A DNA stretch of 64,000 nt, taken from the NCBI GenBank assembly GCA_937926975.1, contig CALBCJ010000003.1, positions 23,238-87,237 of the forward strand, given 5' to 3'. The stretch is from an uncultured Propionibacteriaceae bacterium. Lineage in GTDB: Bacteria; Actinomycetota; Actinomycetes; Propionibacteriales; Propionibacteriaceae. Each line of letters starts with the position of its first letter. The stretch's first letter is position 1. Position numbers and translations under genes: made by a program. Of the stretch, positions 24,742 to 33,438 are shown in pieces. Under the pieces are notes generated by a model. That model saw nothing but the letters and a program-made list of their open reading frames with translations, did not search any database and was not told the DNA's origin.

Positions 24742-25389
24742 TCAGCGGCGCTCGCTGAAGCGGTATCCGACGTTGCGGACGGTGCAGATCAGGGACTCGT
24801 ACTCGGGGGTCAGCTTGGCCCGCAGCCGTCGGACGTGCACATCCACGGTCCGGGTCCCGCCGTAGTAGCTGCTGCCCCAGACCTCAGCCAGCAGGTGCTC
24901 GCGGGAGAAGACCCGGCCGGGGTGCTGCACCAGGTACTTGAGCAGCTCGAACTCGGTGTACGTGAGGTCGAGCAGCCGCCCGTGCAGGGTGACCGTGTAC
25001 GCCCCCTCGTCGATCACGATCCCGCCGCTGGAGATGGTCTCCACGCCGGTGAGGCTGCTGGTGGCCAGCCGCAGCCGGGCGTCGTACTCGGCTGGCCCGG
25101 CGCCGTCGAGGACGAAGTCGGCGCAGCCCCAGTCGGCGGTGATCACCGACAGCCCGCCCGGAGGCAGGACCACGAGCCGGGGGACCGAGATCTGGGCCGA
25201 GGTGAACAGCTGGCAGGTGGCGTGGGCGGCGACGAGGTCGTCACGGGCGTCGACCACCACTGCGTCGCTGGCGGCGGACTCGGTCAGCACCTGGTCGCCG
25301 GCCGACCGGATGGTGACCTGGTGAGGCAGCAGGGAGATCTCGGGCAGCGGGTCAGGGCCTGGGCGAGGCGTGATCAGCAGCAGGTCCAC
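24742..25389 (-). CDS. glnR: GlnR-like orphan response regulator with winged-helix DNA-binding domain
   Basis: The 215 residues comprise a receiver-like domain (1-110) and an OmpR-type winged helix (about 120-213: LTYTEFELLKYLVQHPGRVF, GGTRTVDVHVRRLRAKL, VRNVGYRF). The receiver is atypical, as in GlnR, which acts without a partner kinase and controls nitrogen genes in actinobacteria. No histidine kinase is nearby. The location upstream of mshD matches the glnR-mshD neighbourhood of mycobacteria. GTG start with GGAGAGGGGG upstream. Another OmpR-type orphan regulator is the alternative. Confidence 0.82.
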   Translation of the reverse strand: MDLLLITPRPGPDPLPEISLLPHQVTIRSAGDQVLTESAASDAVVVDARDDLVAAHATCQLFTSAQISVPRLVVLPPGGLSVITADWGCADFVLDGAGPAEYDARLRLATSSLTGVETISSGGIVIDEGAYTVTLHGRLLDLTYTEFELLKYLVQHPGRVFSREHLLAEVWGSSYYGGTRTVDVHVRRLRAKLTPEYESLICTVRNVGYRFSERR

Positions 25390-25435
25390 CCGTCCCCCTC
25401 TCCGTGCTGGCGACGGCTGGTCAGACTACCGGTGC

Positions 25436-25861
25436 TCAGCTGTCGAGGATCAGTGTGACCGGCCCCTGGTTGACCAGGCTGACGTCCATCATGGCGCCGA
25501 AGACTCCCGTCTCGACGTGGGCTCCGGCGTCGCGGCAGGCCTGGCAGAAGGTCTCCACGAGCGGCTCGGCGACCGGGCCGGGAGCCGCCTCGTACCAGCT
25601 CGGCCGACGGCCTTTGCGGGTGTCGGCGTACAGGGTGAACTGGCTGATCACCAGCAGCGGCGCCTGCAGGTCGGCGGCCGAGCGCTCGCCCTCGAGGACC
25701 CGCAGCCGCCAGACCTTGTCGGCTAGGCGCTGGGCGTCGGCCTCAGTGTCGCTGCGGTGGACGCCGAGCAGCACCACCAGCCCTGGGCTGGGGAGCGCGC
25801 CGACCACCTCCCCGGCCACACTGACAGACCCGGAGCTGGCTCGCTGGATGACGGCGCGCAT
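25436..25861 (-). CDS. dtd: D-aminoacyl-tRNA deacylase
   Basis: Frees tRNA from wrongly attached D-amino acids and glycine. The 141-residue protein carries the two diagnostic motifs of Dtd: SQFTLYAD near residue 79 and VNQGPVTLIL (NxGPxT) near the end. Length and N-terminus (MRAVIQRASSGSVSV) are standard. A TAGCCT box is seven bases before the ATG. It may be useful here because the cell makes D-ornithine and D-alanine, but the gene is widespread, so no special link is claimed. Confidence 0.95.
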   Translation of the reverse strand: MRAVIQRASSGSVSVAGEVVGALPSPGLVVLLGVHRSDTEADAQRLADKVWRLRVLEGERSAADLQAPLLVISQFTLYADTRKGRRPSWYEAAPGPVAEPLVETFCQACRDAGAHVETGVFGAMMDVSLVNQGPVTLILDS

Positions 25862-25868
25862 GCGCCGG

Positions 25869-25874
25869 AGGCTA
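25869..25874 (-). promoter_or_regulatory. -10 box of dtd (leaderless)
   Basis: TAGCCT on the minus strand, seven bases before the ATG, without a ribosome-binding sequence. It is only a few bases from the stop of the upstream PrsW-like gene. Confidence 0.45.
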
Positions 25875-27311
25875 CCGGTCGTCGGGGGGCCGGCTCACCA
25901 CCGCCCGGCGAGTCAGGCGGAACGGCCGGGGCCAGAGCCTGCTGGGGGCTGGTACGGGGCCTGGGGCTGGGGGTGGGCCGGGTAGGGGGGGCTGCTGGAG
26001 CGGGTACCCGGCCTGCTGGGGCGACGGCTGGGGGTGCGCCGGCTGAGGCTGCTGCCCAGGGACGGCCACCGGTGGCGGGTAGGCGGGAGCCGCCGGCTGA
26101 CCTGGCGCACCCGGCTGAAAGGCCCCAGCGCTGTTCGGCACCCCAGCGCCGTTCGGCAGGCCGGGGGCCGGCGCGCCGACCGGGGCCGGCAGGGGCGGGG
26201 CCCACGGGGCGGGCAGGACGCCGCTGACCCAGGGGCGCTCGGCGGCGATGAGGCGCACGAGGTCCTCGTGCTGGGCCACCAGGTCCTGGTTGTACGGCGG
26301 GCCCATCCGGTCTAGCCGGTCCCGGACGAAGGCCAGCTCGGTGAGGTTGTCGCGGTAGTTCCGCATCCGCTTGCGGTCGTCTGAGCCGGCCCTGCTGAAG
26401 GCCTGCTTGCGCCCCTGCAGGGTGCTCAGCCACCCGGCCTGGCCGGCCGTGATCAGACCCTGCTGCACCATCAGCGGCAGGTGCCGGCTCACCACCGCCT
26501 GCTCCTGGCGCTTGCTGTGGACGGCCAGCAGCGTGATCCCGACGATTCCGCCTCCGGTCAGCACGAGCGCGACCGGCAGGTACAGCAGCCCGAGCGTGGT
26601 GGCGGCGTTGTGCAGGGCGTGCAGAGCGACGGCCACCGCCCAGCCACCGACCAGGCTGAGCCAGCGCCCCGGCCCCTGGCGGGAGAGGAAGAACCAGACC
26701 CCGACCGCGGTGGCGATGGTGTAGATCGAGTGCCCCCAGGCGCCGAGCGTGAGCCGCAGCCCCGCCACGAGGAGCAGGTCCTCGGCCTGGGCGATGTACA
26801 TCTGGTCCTCGACGAAGGAGAAGCCCAGCCCGATGAAGCCGCCGTACACGATGGCGTCGGTCATGGTGTTGACCTCAGAGCGTCCCCGGCGGCTGGCGAG
26901 GAGGACCAGCAGCAGGAACATGCCCTTGCTGCTCTCCTCGGTGAGCGGGGCCAGCACCACCGTCTCCACGAAGTCGCTGGGCTGACCGACGATGATGGCG
27001 AGAATCAGGTTGCCCACCAGGGCCAGGACCAGCGCGATCCCGCCGCCCCAGAGAAAGGAGGCGGCCAGCAGCCGCGGCGGCTCCGGCTCCCAGCGGTCCA
27101 GGAAGAGCAGCAGGGCCCCGCCGACGAGAGTGCTCAGCCCCGACAGGGTCACCGCGACGACCGCTCCCACCGGGTGGGCCAAGGTGGTCAGCACGAAGAA
27201 GAGCTGAATCAGCCCGCCCAGGACCAAGGTGATCACGGGGATGACGACGACCTGCTTCTTGCGCAGGATCGGCCAGCGGGCCGCTGGCTGGGGAGCAGGG
27301 ACGACGCTCAT
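25872..27311 (-). CDS. PrsW-family intramembrane metalloprotease with proline-rich tail
   Basis: A 479-residue membrane protein with about eight or nine hydrophobic segments in the first 300 residues. The PrsW signatures are visible: LTEESSKGMFLL (EExxK), SFVEDQMY, and histidines in GAWGHSIYT and ALHALHNAA. In Bacillus, PrsW cuts an anti-sigma factor; the target here is unknown. After a charged linker (residues about 300-370) comes a roughly 110-residue proline/glutamine/alanine tail of low complexity, likely disordered. The ATG at 27311 has a TACCCT box eight bases upstream. Confidence 0.85.
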   Translation of the reverse strand: MSVVPAPQPAARWPILRKKQVVVIPVITLVLGGLIQLFFVLTTLAHPVGAVVAVTLSGLSTLVGGALLLFLDRWEPEPPRLLAASFLWGGGIALVLALVGNLILAIIVGQPSDFVETVVLAPLTEESSKGMFLLLVLLASRRGRSEVNTMTDAIVYGGFIGLGFSFVEDQMYIAQAEDLLLVAGLRLTLGAWGHSIYTIATAVGVWFFLSRQGPGRWLSLVGGWAVAVALHALHNAATTLGLLYLPVALVLTGGGIVGITLLAVHSKRQEQAVVSRHLPLMVQQGLITAGQAGWLSTLQGRKQAFSRAGSDDRKRMRNYRDNLTELAFVRDRLDRMGPPYNQDLVAQHEDLVRLIAAERPWVSGVLPAPWAPPLPAPVGAPAPGLPNGAGVPNSAGAFQPGAPGQPAAPAYPPPVAVPGQQPQPAHPQPSPQQAGYPLQQPPLPGPPPAPGPVPAPSRLWPRPFRLTRRAVVSRPPDDR

Positions 27312-27319
27312 GGTGACCG

Positions 27320-27325
27320 AGGGTA
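27320..27325 (-). promoter_or_regulatory. -10 box of the PrsW-like gene
   Basis: TACCCT on the minus strand, eight bases before the ATG; no ribosome-binding sequence. Confidence 0.4.
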
Positions 27326-27381
27326 GGCCCCACCCGGTTCGGGTGCTTCGTCCTGAGCCGCTTGCTCGGCGGTGGCTGGTG

Positions 27382-27987
27382 TCAGTGCCGTGACCCGGAG
27401 CGGACCTCGGTATGGGCCTTGGCCAGGGCGGCGCCGACCTCCTGGTCACGGAGCCGGGCGAGCAGGGCCTCCGGCATCCCGGCCACCTCGAACAGCGCCG
27501 AGCTGACGGCGTGGTCGTAGGCGAAGGTGATGATCGACCCGGCCGTGGCGGCGACCCGGCGGAAGGCGGTGACCAGGTGGCGGCGCTCTGACTCCGGGAC
27601 CGGCAGCGAGTCGGAGTGGTCCTCGACGTACTGGGCGACGAAGTTGTTCATCGCCAGCATCATGGGGTTGGTGACCCGGCGCATCACGTGGGTCAGCCCG
27701 ACCAGTGCCATCCAGGCCCAGTAGTCGTCGTCGATCGGGCCGCGTACGGTCCGCTCCCACCAGCCGGTCAGGGTCTGCTCCCGCATCGGCCGCTCGCCGG
27801 CCTGGAACAGCTGCTCGGTCTCGTCGTGGGCGTACAGGGTGTCATAGAAGGACTTGACGACCTGCGGCGCCATCGGGATCAGGGCGTCGCTGTGACGGGC
27901 GATGATGGCGGCGTCGGAGGGCTGAACCCGGCACTCGGGCGGGGTCTGCTGGATCGCGCGCTGCGCGATGTCGTGCATGGAGTCCAT
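27382..27987 (-). CDS. Protoglobin-domain protein
   Basis: A 201-residue all-helical protein resembling protoglobin/globin-coupled-sensor domains: HSDALIPMAPQVVKSFYDTL, then DYWAWMALVGLTHVMRRV, whose histidine is the probable proximal haem ligand, then NNFVAQYVEDHSDS. There is no attached signalling domain. The ATG stands one base after the stop of the Roadblock gene, so they are co-translated and probably act together. An O2, NO or CO sensing role is inferred from the fold only. Confidence 0.65.
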   Translation of the reverse strand: MDSMHDIAQRAIQQTPPECRVQPSDAAIIARHSDALIPMAPQVVKSFYDTLYAHDETEQLFQAGERPMREQTLTGWWERTVRGPIDDDYWAWMALVGLTHVMRRVTNPMMLAMNNFVAQYVEDHSDSLPVPESERRHLVTAFRRVAATAGSIITFAYDHAVSSALFEVAGMPEALLARLRDQEVGAALAKAHTEVRSGSRH

Positions 27988-27988
27988 G

Positions 27989-28378
27989 TCAGGCCCGGCC
28001 CAGCAGCTGCTTGATCTCGACCGCCGCGACGCGCGCCTCAATCCTCATCAGGCCCAGGTTGGAGTCGATCGGGCCGGTCATCACGAGCACCGCGTCGTTG
28101 CCTGCCGCGTACGTGACGAGGTAGCCGCTCTGGCCACGGATCACCGCCTCGGCGAAGCCGCCCAGGTCGGTGCGCTCGGCGATCCGCCCGCCCAGGCCGA
28201 AGGCCGTGGCCGCCATCGCCGCCACCCGCTCTGCCGAGGACTCGGGGAAGTCGTGGGCGATCGGGAGCCCGTCGGTGGACGCGATCATCACGCCGTAGAG
28301 CTCCGGGATCGACCGGCGCATGTTGCCGATCACTCGGGCTAGCTCGTCGGACTTGCTCACTGAGTAGCTGCTGGTCAT
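27989..28378 (-). CDS. Roadblock/LC7-domain protein
   Basis: A 129-residue protein with the Roadblock/LC7 pattern: helix LARVIGNMRRSIPELYGVMI, strand ASTDGLPIAHDFP, AERVAAMAATAFGLGGRI, and VRGQSGYLVTYAAGNDAVLV-like strands after it. Such proteins regulate small Ras-like GTPases (MglB type) in bacteria, often in conservon operons, but none of the other conservon genes is here. The ATG at 28378 is used; an in-frame GTG at 28399 is possible. It is paired with the protoglobin gene and divergent from the OmpA-like operon. Confidence 0.8.
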   Translation of the reverse strand: MTSSYSVSKSDELARVIGNMRRSIPELYGVMIASTDGLPIAHDFPESSAERVAAMAATAFGLGGRIAERTDLGGFAEAVIRGQSGYLVTYAAGNDAVLVMTGPIDSNLGLMRIEARVAAVEIKQLLGRA

Positions 28379-28529
28379 TCCCACAAGACCTTTCCCCAAA
28401 CCTGCGTTTTCGAGCTGGGGAAGGACGTTCCCCGGCGGTGACGGCCCGGCGCCTAGCCAGACAGTAGACTATCAGCGCTCGGACGACGGGGATTCGCGCA
28501 GATTACATGTCAGTTGAGGTGGTTCGGCC

Positions 28530-29270
28530 ATGGGCGGAGCAGGGCTCGCCGTTGCAGGTACGGGGGTGGTGCTGGCCGCTGCCCTGCTAGCCGGACCAGC
28601 CTGGGTGGTCCGCAGCACCGAGCAGGACCTGGAGGTGACGGCCACCGCAGCCCTCGGTGCGGCCGGGATCAAGGGCCGGGTGAGGTACTCCGGCTTTGAC
28701 GCCCAGATCACTGTTGACCCGGCCGCCGCTGAGCAGGCCCGGCAGGTGGTGGCGCAGGTTTCCGGCACCCGGGCGGTGGTCGTCACAGCGCCCGGCGCCG
28801 GCCAGACCGCCTCGGCCAGCCCGTCCGCCAGCGCGCCCAGCCCGGTGACGACCCCAAGCCCGGTGGTCTCGACGGGCTCCGGCACGCCTGCCCCGGCCGC
28901 CAGCTCAGCCACGCCCACCCCGTCGCCGCAGCGGCCGGACCTGGCACCGATTGTCTTCGAGGGAGCCAGCGCAGCGCTTTCGGCTGAGTCGCGCGAGCGG
29001 CTGACGCAGCTGGCCCAGTACCTGCTGGCCCACCCGGCGGTCAGGGTCGAGATCGTCGGCTACACCGACAACGGGCAGGACGCCGAGGGGCGCCGCCGGC
29101 TCTCGCTGGCCCGGGCCGAGGCGGTGCGCCTGGTCCTGGTCAGCGCCGGGGTTCCCAGGGAGCGCACCAGCACCCTGGCCCGCGGTAGCGCCGACCCGGC
29201 CGCGTCAAACGACACCCCGGAGGGCCGGGCCCAGAACCGGCGGGTCGAGATCCAGCTTCGAGAGGGATGA
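28530..29270 (+). CDS. Membrane-anchored OmpA-family protein with BON-like region (ArfA-like)
   Basis: The 246 residues begin with a hydrophobic anchor (GLAVAGTGVVLAAALLAGPA), followed by a region similar to a BON domain (residues about 30-90), a Ser/Pro/Thr-rich linker, and a C-terminal OmpA peptidoglycan-binding domain (VEIVGYTDNGQDAEGRRRLS, ARAEAVRLVL, GRAQNRRVEI). The layout is like mycobacterial ArfA/Rv0899. TTGAGGTGG stands seven bases before the ATG. It overlaps the next gene by four bases. A cell-wall-binding structural role is likely. Confidence 0.8.
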   Translation: MGGAGLAVAGTGVVLAAALLAGPAWVVRSTEQDLEVTATAALGAAGIKGRVRYSGFDAQITVDPAAAEQARQVVAQVSGTRAVVVTAPGAGQTASASPSASAPSPVTTPSPVVSTGSGTPAPAASSATPTPSPQRPDLAPIVFEGASAALSAESRERLTQLAQYLLAHPAVRVEIVGYTDNGQDAEGRRRLSLARAEAVRLVLVSAGVPRERTSTLARGSADPAASNDTPEGRAQNRRVEIQLREG

Positions 29271-30826
29271 CTGTGCAAGGGTTTTGGTACGCCTATCTGC
29301 CGCTGCTCATCGTCCTCGCCGTCGTGGCGCTGGTGGCCATCCTGCTGGGCTTCCTGATCGGCCGGTCTCGGGGGCGGCGGGCAGCGGCCCGGGCTGAGAC
29401 CCGGGTGCGCGAGCTGGAGGCGGCCCAGAGCCGAGCGGCCGCCCAGCCGGTGCCTGTCCCGGCGGGGCCGGGTAGCGGCGCCGCGCCCGCCGCGGCCGAC
29501 GGCTGGCGGCCCGAGCAGCCGGCCAGCCTGGCCGAGGGCCTCGGCCCGCAGGGCATGAGCGAGCCGGGCGCCACGGTGGCCGACGGGACGGCCGCAGCTG
29601 TGGCCGGGTCGCTGCCGGGCGGTGAGACCGCGGGGGTGTTGGCTTCTGCCGTGCCCAGCAGCGAGCAGCCCCGCCAGCAGATCGCCGGCGAGAGCATGCA
29701 GGTGCCGGTCTTCGCTGCGCCCGACGGTGAGCTCCCCGACCAGGTGGCGGGCGGCCGTGAGGCCACACCGGCGCAGGACGAGCCGCGGGGGCCGGACTCG
29801 GGGCCCGTCGCGGAGCCGTTCCCGAGCCCGGGCCTGGATGAGACCACGCAGGGGCCTGGCGCCCCGTACGGCAGCGAGCAGCAGGTCTTCGGTGACGGTG
29901 AGGCCGTCCCCGAGCCTGAGGCTGCCGGTGGGCCCGCGACCGGGTGGTCGGAGCAGGACCCGGCAGAGCGGGCCGGGGAGCCCGCGGCCGAGTCCACCCC
30001 GCAGGACCAGCCCCCGTTCGCCTTGGACCCGGAGCCGGCCACCAGTGTCGACCAGCCCGCCCTCCACGAGTGGACCGCCGACCAGGTCCGGGCCTTCGTC
30101 GCTTCCGGCCAGCCGGTCGTCGCGGGTACGCCGGGGTGGCCGACCGAGCAGGACTGGGCAGACACGGCTCCGACCCGCCCGTGGACCTCGGACGCGCTCC
30201 CCGAGCCCTCGGACGAGGCGGCCGGCAGCGAGACGCCGGTGAGCCAGGCGATCGAGGGCGTCGAGCCGGCCTCCGCAGAAAGCATGGAGAGCCGGGCACC
30301 CTCCGACGCTGCCGGCCCGGCGACCGCCACGCCCCGTGCCGGGGGAGCTGAGCCCGGCCAGAGCCGGGTCGTCAAGGTGCCGGCGACCGCCCCGTGGCCC
30401 GGGCAGGCGCACCAGGGAGTTGCCAGCGACGAGCAGGAGCACCTCGTATCGGATCCGGGCCTGACCGCGGCCACAGCGCCGGGAGTGCTGCCTCTGCCTG
30501 GGCCCCGCCCCCGTCCTGGCCGGGGCTGGGTGGCGGACTCCGACCAGGTCCGGCCCGCGTCGCCGGGCAGCGAGCTGGTCCAGATGCGGCAGGCCCTGAA
30601 CCGGGCCGAGGCCGAGATGGCACGGCTGGAGGCGGCCGCGGTCCAGGCCTGGGACCGGACCGTCCCGGCCCTAGAGGCTCGAATCGAGGAGCTGACCACC
30701 GAGAACGCCACCCTGCTGCGGCAGCTGCTCGCGACCGAGGCCCAGCTTGAGCTGGTGCACGAGCGCAGCCAGCGCCAGCTCGATGCCCGTCGCACCGAGC
30801 TCGAGGAGCCGGCCAACCATGGTTGA
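29267..30826 (+). CDS. Single-pass membrane protein with long acidic disordered region and C-terminal coiled coil
   Basis: No family recognised. The 519 residues start with one transmembrane segment (YLPLLIVLAVVALVAILLGF) followed by an arginine-rich stretch (GRSRGRRAAARAE). Residues about 65-430 are low complexity, rich in Pro, Glu, Ala and Gly. The C-terminus (about 435-515) is a heptad-type coiled coil (LVQMRQALNRAEAEMARLEA). It overlaps the genes on both sides, so the three proteins are probably made together. It may link a cell-wall protein (upstream gene) to the cytosolic ATPase downstream; this is inference. Confidence 0.75.
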   Translation: MTVQGFWYAYLPLLIVLAVVALVAILLGFLIGRSRGRRAAARAETRVRELEAAQSRAAAQPVPVPAGPGSGAAPAAADGWRPEQPASLAEGLGPQGMSEPGATVADGTAAAVAGSLPGGETAGVLASAVPSSEQPRQQIAGESMQVPVFAAPDGELPDQVAGGREATPAQDEPRGPDSGPVAEPFPSPGLDETTQGPGAPYGSEQQVFGDGEAVPEPEAAGGPATGWSEQDPAERAGEPAAESTPQDQPPFALDPEPATSVDQPALHEWTADQVRAFVASGQPVVAGTPGWPTEQDWADTAPTRPWTSDALPEPSDEAAGSETPVSQAIEGVEPASAESMESRAPSDAAGPATATPRAGGAEPGQSRVVKVPATAPWPGQAHQGVASDEQEHLVSDPGLTAATAPGVLPLPGPRPRPGRGWVADSDQVRPASPGSELVQMRQALNRAEAEMARLEAAAVQAWDRTVPALEARIEELTTENATLLRQLLATEAQLELVHERSQRQLDARRTELEEPANHG

Positions 30827-32375
30827 CAGCGGACCTCTGCTGACCGGGGCGGCGCTGACCAAGTCGTACGGACCACGCGACGTGCTGCGGGGTGTCGACC
30901 TGGAGGTCCGCCCGGGTGAGTGCGTCGGCCTGGTCGGGGCTAACGGCGCCGGAAAGTCAACCCTGCTGGGGATCTTGGCCGGGACTATCGAGTCCGACGC
31001 GGGCGGGGTGACGTTCGGGATCTCGGTTCAGCGCCCCAGCCGTACGGCCCGGGCAGGGCTGATCGCCCAGCGGTTCAGGCTGGACCCGGGACTGACCGTG
31101 GCCCAGGCCATCTTTCGGGGCACCAACATCGCCCCTTCTCAGGAGCGAGAGCGGGCCCGGACTCTGCTGGCCCAGGCGGGGATCGCCCTTGACCCTTCGG
31201 CCCGGGTGGGTGGGCTGACCCAGCCCGACCTGGGACTGGTGGAGTCGATGCGGCTGTGGGCCGACGACACCGTCGACGTGGTGCTGGTGGACGAGGTCTC
31301 CGCCACCTTCAACCCGCGCGAGCTCGACGAGCTGCACTGGATCATCGCCACTATCACCGGCCAGGGCCGCAGCGTGGTGTACGTGTCTCACCGGCTGGAC
31401 GAGCTGCGCAGCATCGCTGACCGGGTGCTGGTGCTGCGCGACGGGGTGCTGTCCGAGGCCGACGCCGCAGACGACCTGGACCAGGCGATCCACGAGGCCC
31501 CGGTTGCCCCCGTGCGCCCGCCAGTGCGGGCCCAGACCCGGTCCGAGCAGGCGCTGCGGCTGCGGGAGGTGTCGGGAGGCGACCTCGCGCCGACCAGCCT
31601 GGAGGTGCGGGCCGGTGAGGTGGTCGGCCTTCTCGGCGACCGGCGCTCGGGCGTCGACGACCTGGTCCGGGTGCTGACCGGCTCCCTGCCAGTGCGCACC
31701 GGCACTGTGCAGCTGGCCGGCCGTACGGTCGAGCTGGGCAGCACCGAGCACGCGGTCCGGGCCGGGATCGGTCACCACCGTCCCGGCTCCAGCACCGGCG
31801 AAGTGGCCGCGAACCTGCTGGTCGGCCTGCCCGCGGAGCAGGACTTCGCGGAGGCCCAGGCAGCCCTCAACGCGATGCTGGTCGCGATCGACCTGATCGA
31901 CGAGCGTGGAGAGCGGCTGCTCGGGGAGGGGCACCGCTCGGTGGGGCAGCGTGAGCTGCGTAACGTGACCGAGGTCCTCGACGGCAATGCCAGGCTGCTG
32001 GTTCTGGAGAACCCGACCGCCGGGCTGGACACGCCGTCCCGGGCCACCGTGTACGAGCGCCTGACGGCTGCCACCGAGCGAGGCGTGGCCGTGCTGCTGG
32101 TCTCGACCGACCCGGGCGAGCTGGTCACCTGGACCCAGCGGCTGCTGGTCTTTCGGGGCGGGCGGCTGAGCGACACCTGGCCAACCTCGACGGTGACCAC
32201 GGTCCGCATCGAGGAGGTCATGCGGGGCCTGGCGGAGCACGACCAGGCGGCCCGGCCCCGCCGTGCCGAGAGCGAGCCGGAGCCGGACCTGGCCGACACG
32301 ATCGTGGTCACCGACTACGGGCGAAGCTGGCTGCAGGAGCGCCGTGAGGAGGAGCAGGCCGAGGGGTCCGTCTGA
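30819..32375 (+). CDS. Tandem ABC ATPase-like protein, degenerate and without permease
   Basis: The 518 residues contain two ABC domains in the arrangement of sugar importer ATPases (RbsA/MglA). Domain 1 has an intact Walker A (GANGAGKST near residue 43) and a Walker B (VVLVDEVSA), but the signature LSGGQ is replaced by LTQPDLGLVE. Domain 2 (from about 255) has GDRRSGVDD instead of Walker A, though VLENPTAGLD is kept. No permease or binding protein is encoded nearby. It overlaps the preceding gene by eight bases. Likely an ATP-dependent regulator or motor rather than an importer subunit. Confidence 0.8.
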   Translation: MVDSGPLLTGAALTKSYGPRDVLRGVDLEVRPGECVGLVGANGAGKSTLLGILAGTIESDAGGVTFGISVQRPSRTARAGLIAQRFRLDPGLTVAQAIFRGTNIAPSQERERARTLLAQAGIALDPSARVGGLTQPDLGLVESMRLWADDTVDVVLVDEVSATFNPRELDELHWIIATITGQGRSVVYVSHRLDELRSIADRVLVLRDGVLSEADAADDLDQAIHEAPVAPVRPPVRAQTRSEQALRLREVSGGDLAPTSLEVRAGEVVGLLGDRRSGVDDLVRVLTGSLPVRTGTVQLAGRTVELGSTEHAVRAGIGHHRPGSSTGEVAANLLVGLPAEQDFAEAQAALNAMLVAIDLIDERGERLLGEGHRSVGQRELRNVTEVLDGNARLLVLENPTAGLDTPSRATVYERLTAATERGVAVLLVSTDPGELVTWTQRLLVFRGGRLSDTWPTSTVTTVRIEEVMRGLAEHDQAARPRRAESEPEPDLADTIVVTDYGRSWLQERREEEQAEGSV

Positions 32376-32559
32376 CGCTGTGCCCGACGGCCGCCACCTC
32401 GCCGTGCCGGTCCTGGCCGACGCCCCCGGGGCATCGCCCACCCCGGCAGCGGTTATCAGCGCCACTGTCGACTCGGGCCCGACCGAGAGCCGGCGCGAGC
32501 TGCCCAGCAGCGCGACCTCGGCCTGACTAGGAACCTTGGACCCAGGCTTGGTCCTCTAC

Positions 32560-32565
32560 TAGCGT
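32560..32565 (+). promoter_or_regulatory. -10 box of the SUKH-like gene
   Basis: TAGCGT six bases before the ATG, with TTGGAC 18 bases further upstream (32536-32541) as a possible -35. Confidence 0.55.
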
Positions 32566-32571
32566 CGGGGG

Positions 32572-33423
32572 ATGGCTCTGGAGGACATGACTGGTCTGGA
32601 GATTGTGGAGCGGCTGGTGGAGATCGGCCGTACCCGGCGCCCGGCGAGCGCGGCGCTGATCGACAGGGTCCTGGGTGAGGTGGGGCTGCCGCCGGCGCCG
32701 CTGTACCGGGAGCTGCTGCTGCGTACTGACGGGCTGGAGATCGGGCCGGTCTCCTTCCTGCAGGTCAAGAAGACCGGAAGCTCCTTCATCGGCAAGTACG
32801 CGAAGCTCTATGAGCCCTACCTGCCGATCGCCTTTGCCGGTGGGGCGTACTACGGGTGGCACCGGGAGGAGAAGTGCTGGTGCGAGAGCGCCTCGAACCC
32901 GATCAGTCGCCGGTTTCCCGACGAGGAGGCCTTGGTTCGTGCTATCGCGAAGGGAACCAAGGGGTTTGTGCCGCACGTGGTTGTCCCGGCCCGGCCCCGG
33001 ACTGTGGCGCCGCTGCCTGAGCTCGTGGCCTCCATTCCCTCGCAGTGCAGAGTTCCTCAGCCGCGGGCGGTGAGTGTGCGGGACTGGGTCCACCGGGCGT
33101 TCACGCGGGCGGTGAAGGTCCCGGCTCCGGATGACTACCGGGCTCTGTTCGACCTGTGTGACGGGTTTGAGGTGAACGGGCTGCTCGTGTACGGGGCTCG
33201 TGAGATGGTGAAGGCCCAGCTCGACGTCGTCAAGGAGAAGTATGTCGAGGTCGCAATCATGGACGATGAGGCCCTCGTGTACTCCGGGTGGGACTCCCAG
33301 TGGCAGCGCGTGGACATCGGTTCCTACGACCCATCCTGTGACGACGACCGGTACCAGACCTTCACCGAGATGATCGGCACCATCCTCCCCCAGCGCCTGA
33401 CTACCTATACTACCCACCCGTAA
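32572..33423 (+). CDS. Probable SUKH (SMI1/KNR4-like) immunity protein, two repeats
   Basis: The 283 residues contain two similar halves: LYRELLLRTDGLEIGPVSFL near residue 42 and DYRALFDLCDGFEVNGLLVY near residue 184, the usual SUKH core (Y.ell...dG.e). SUKH proteins neutralise nuclease toxins. The next gene is an HNH nuclease toxin tip on the same strand, which supports immunity. Codon use is less GC-rich at third positions than in the neighbours, suggesting transfer. In complete toxin loci immunity genes usually follow the toxin, so the order here is reversed. The family call is from pattern only. Confidence 0.55.
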   Translation: MALEDMTGLEIVERLVEIGRTRRPASAALIDRVLGEVGLPPAPLYRELLLRTDGLEIGPVSFLQVKKTGSSFIGKYAKLYEPYLPIAFAGGAYYGWHREEKCWCESASNPISRRFPDEEALVRAIAKGTKGFVPHVVVPARPRTVAPLPELVASIPSQCRVPQPRAVSVRDWVHRAFTRAVKVPAPDDYRALFDLCDGFEVNGLLVYGAREMVKAQLDVVKEKYVEVAIMDDEALVYSGWDSQWQRVDIGSYDPSCDDDRYQTFTEMIGTILPQRLTTYTTHP

Positions 33424-33438
33424 GGACCACCCTCATGA

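Noticed and set aside
32382..32526. A 48-codon frame after the ABC ATPase gene, starting GTG
   Set aside because: No ribosome site, no recognisable fold and rich in Pro/Ala/Ser. The bases also include the upstream region of the SUKH-like gene.
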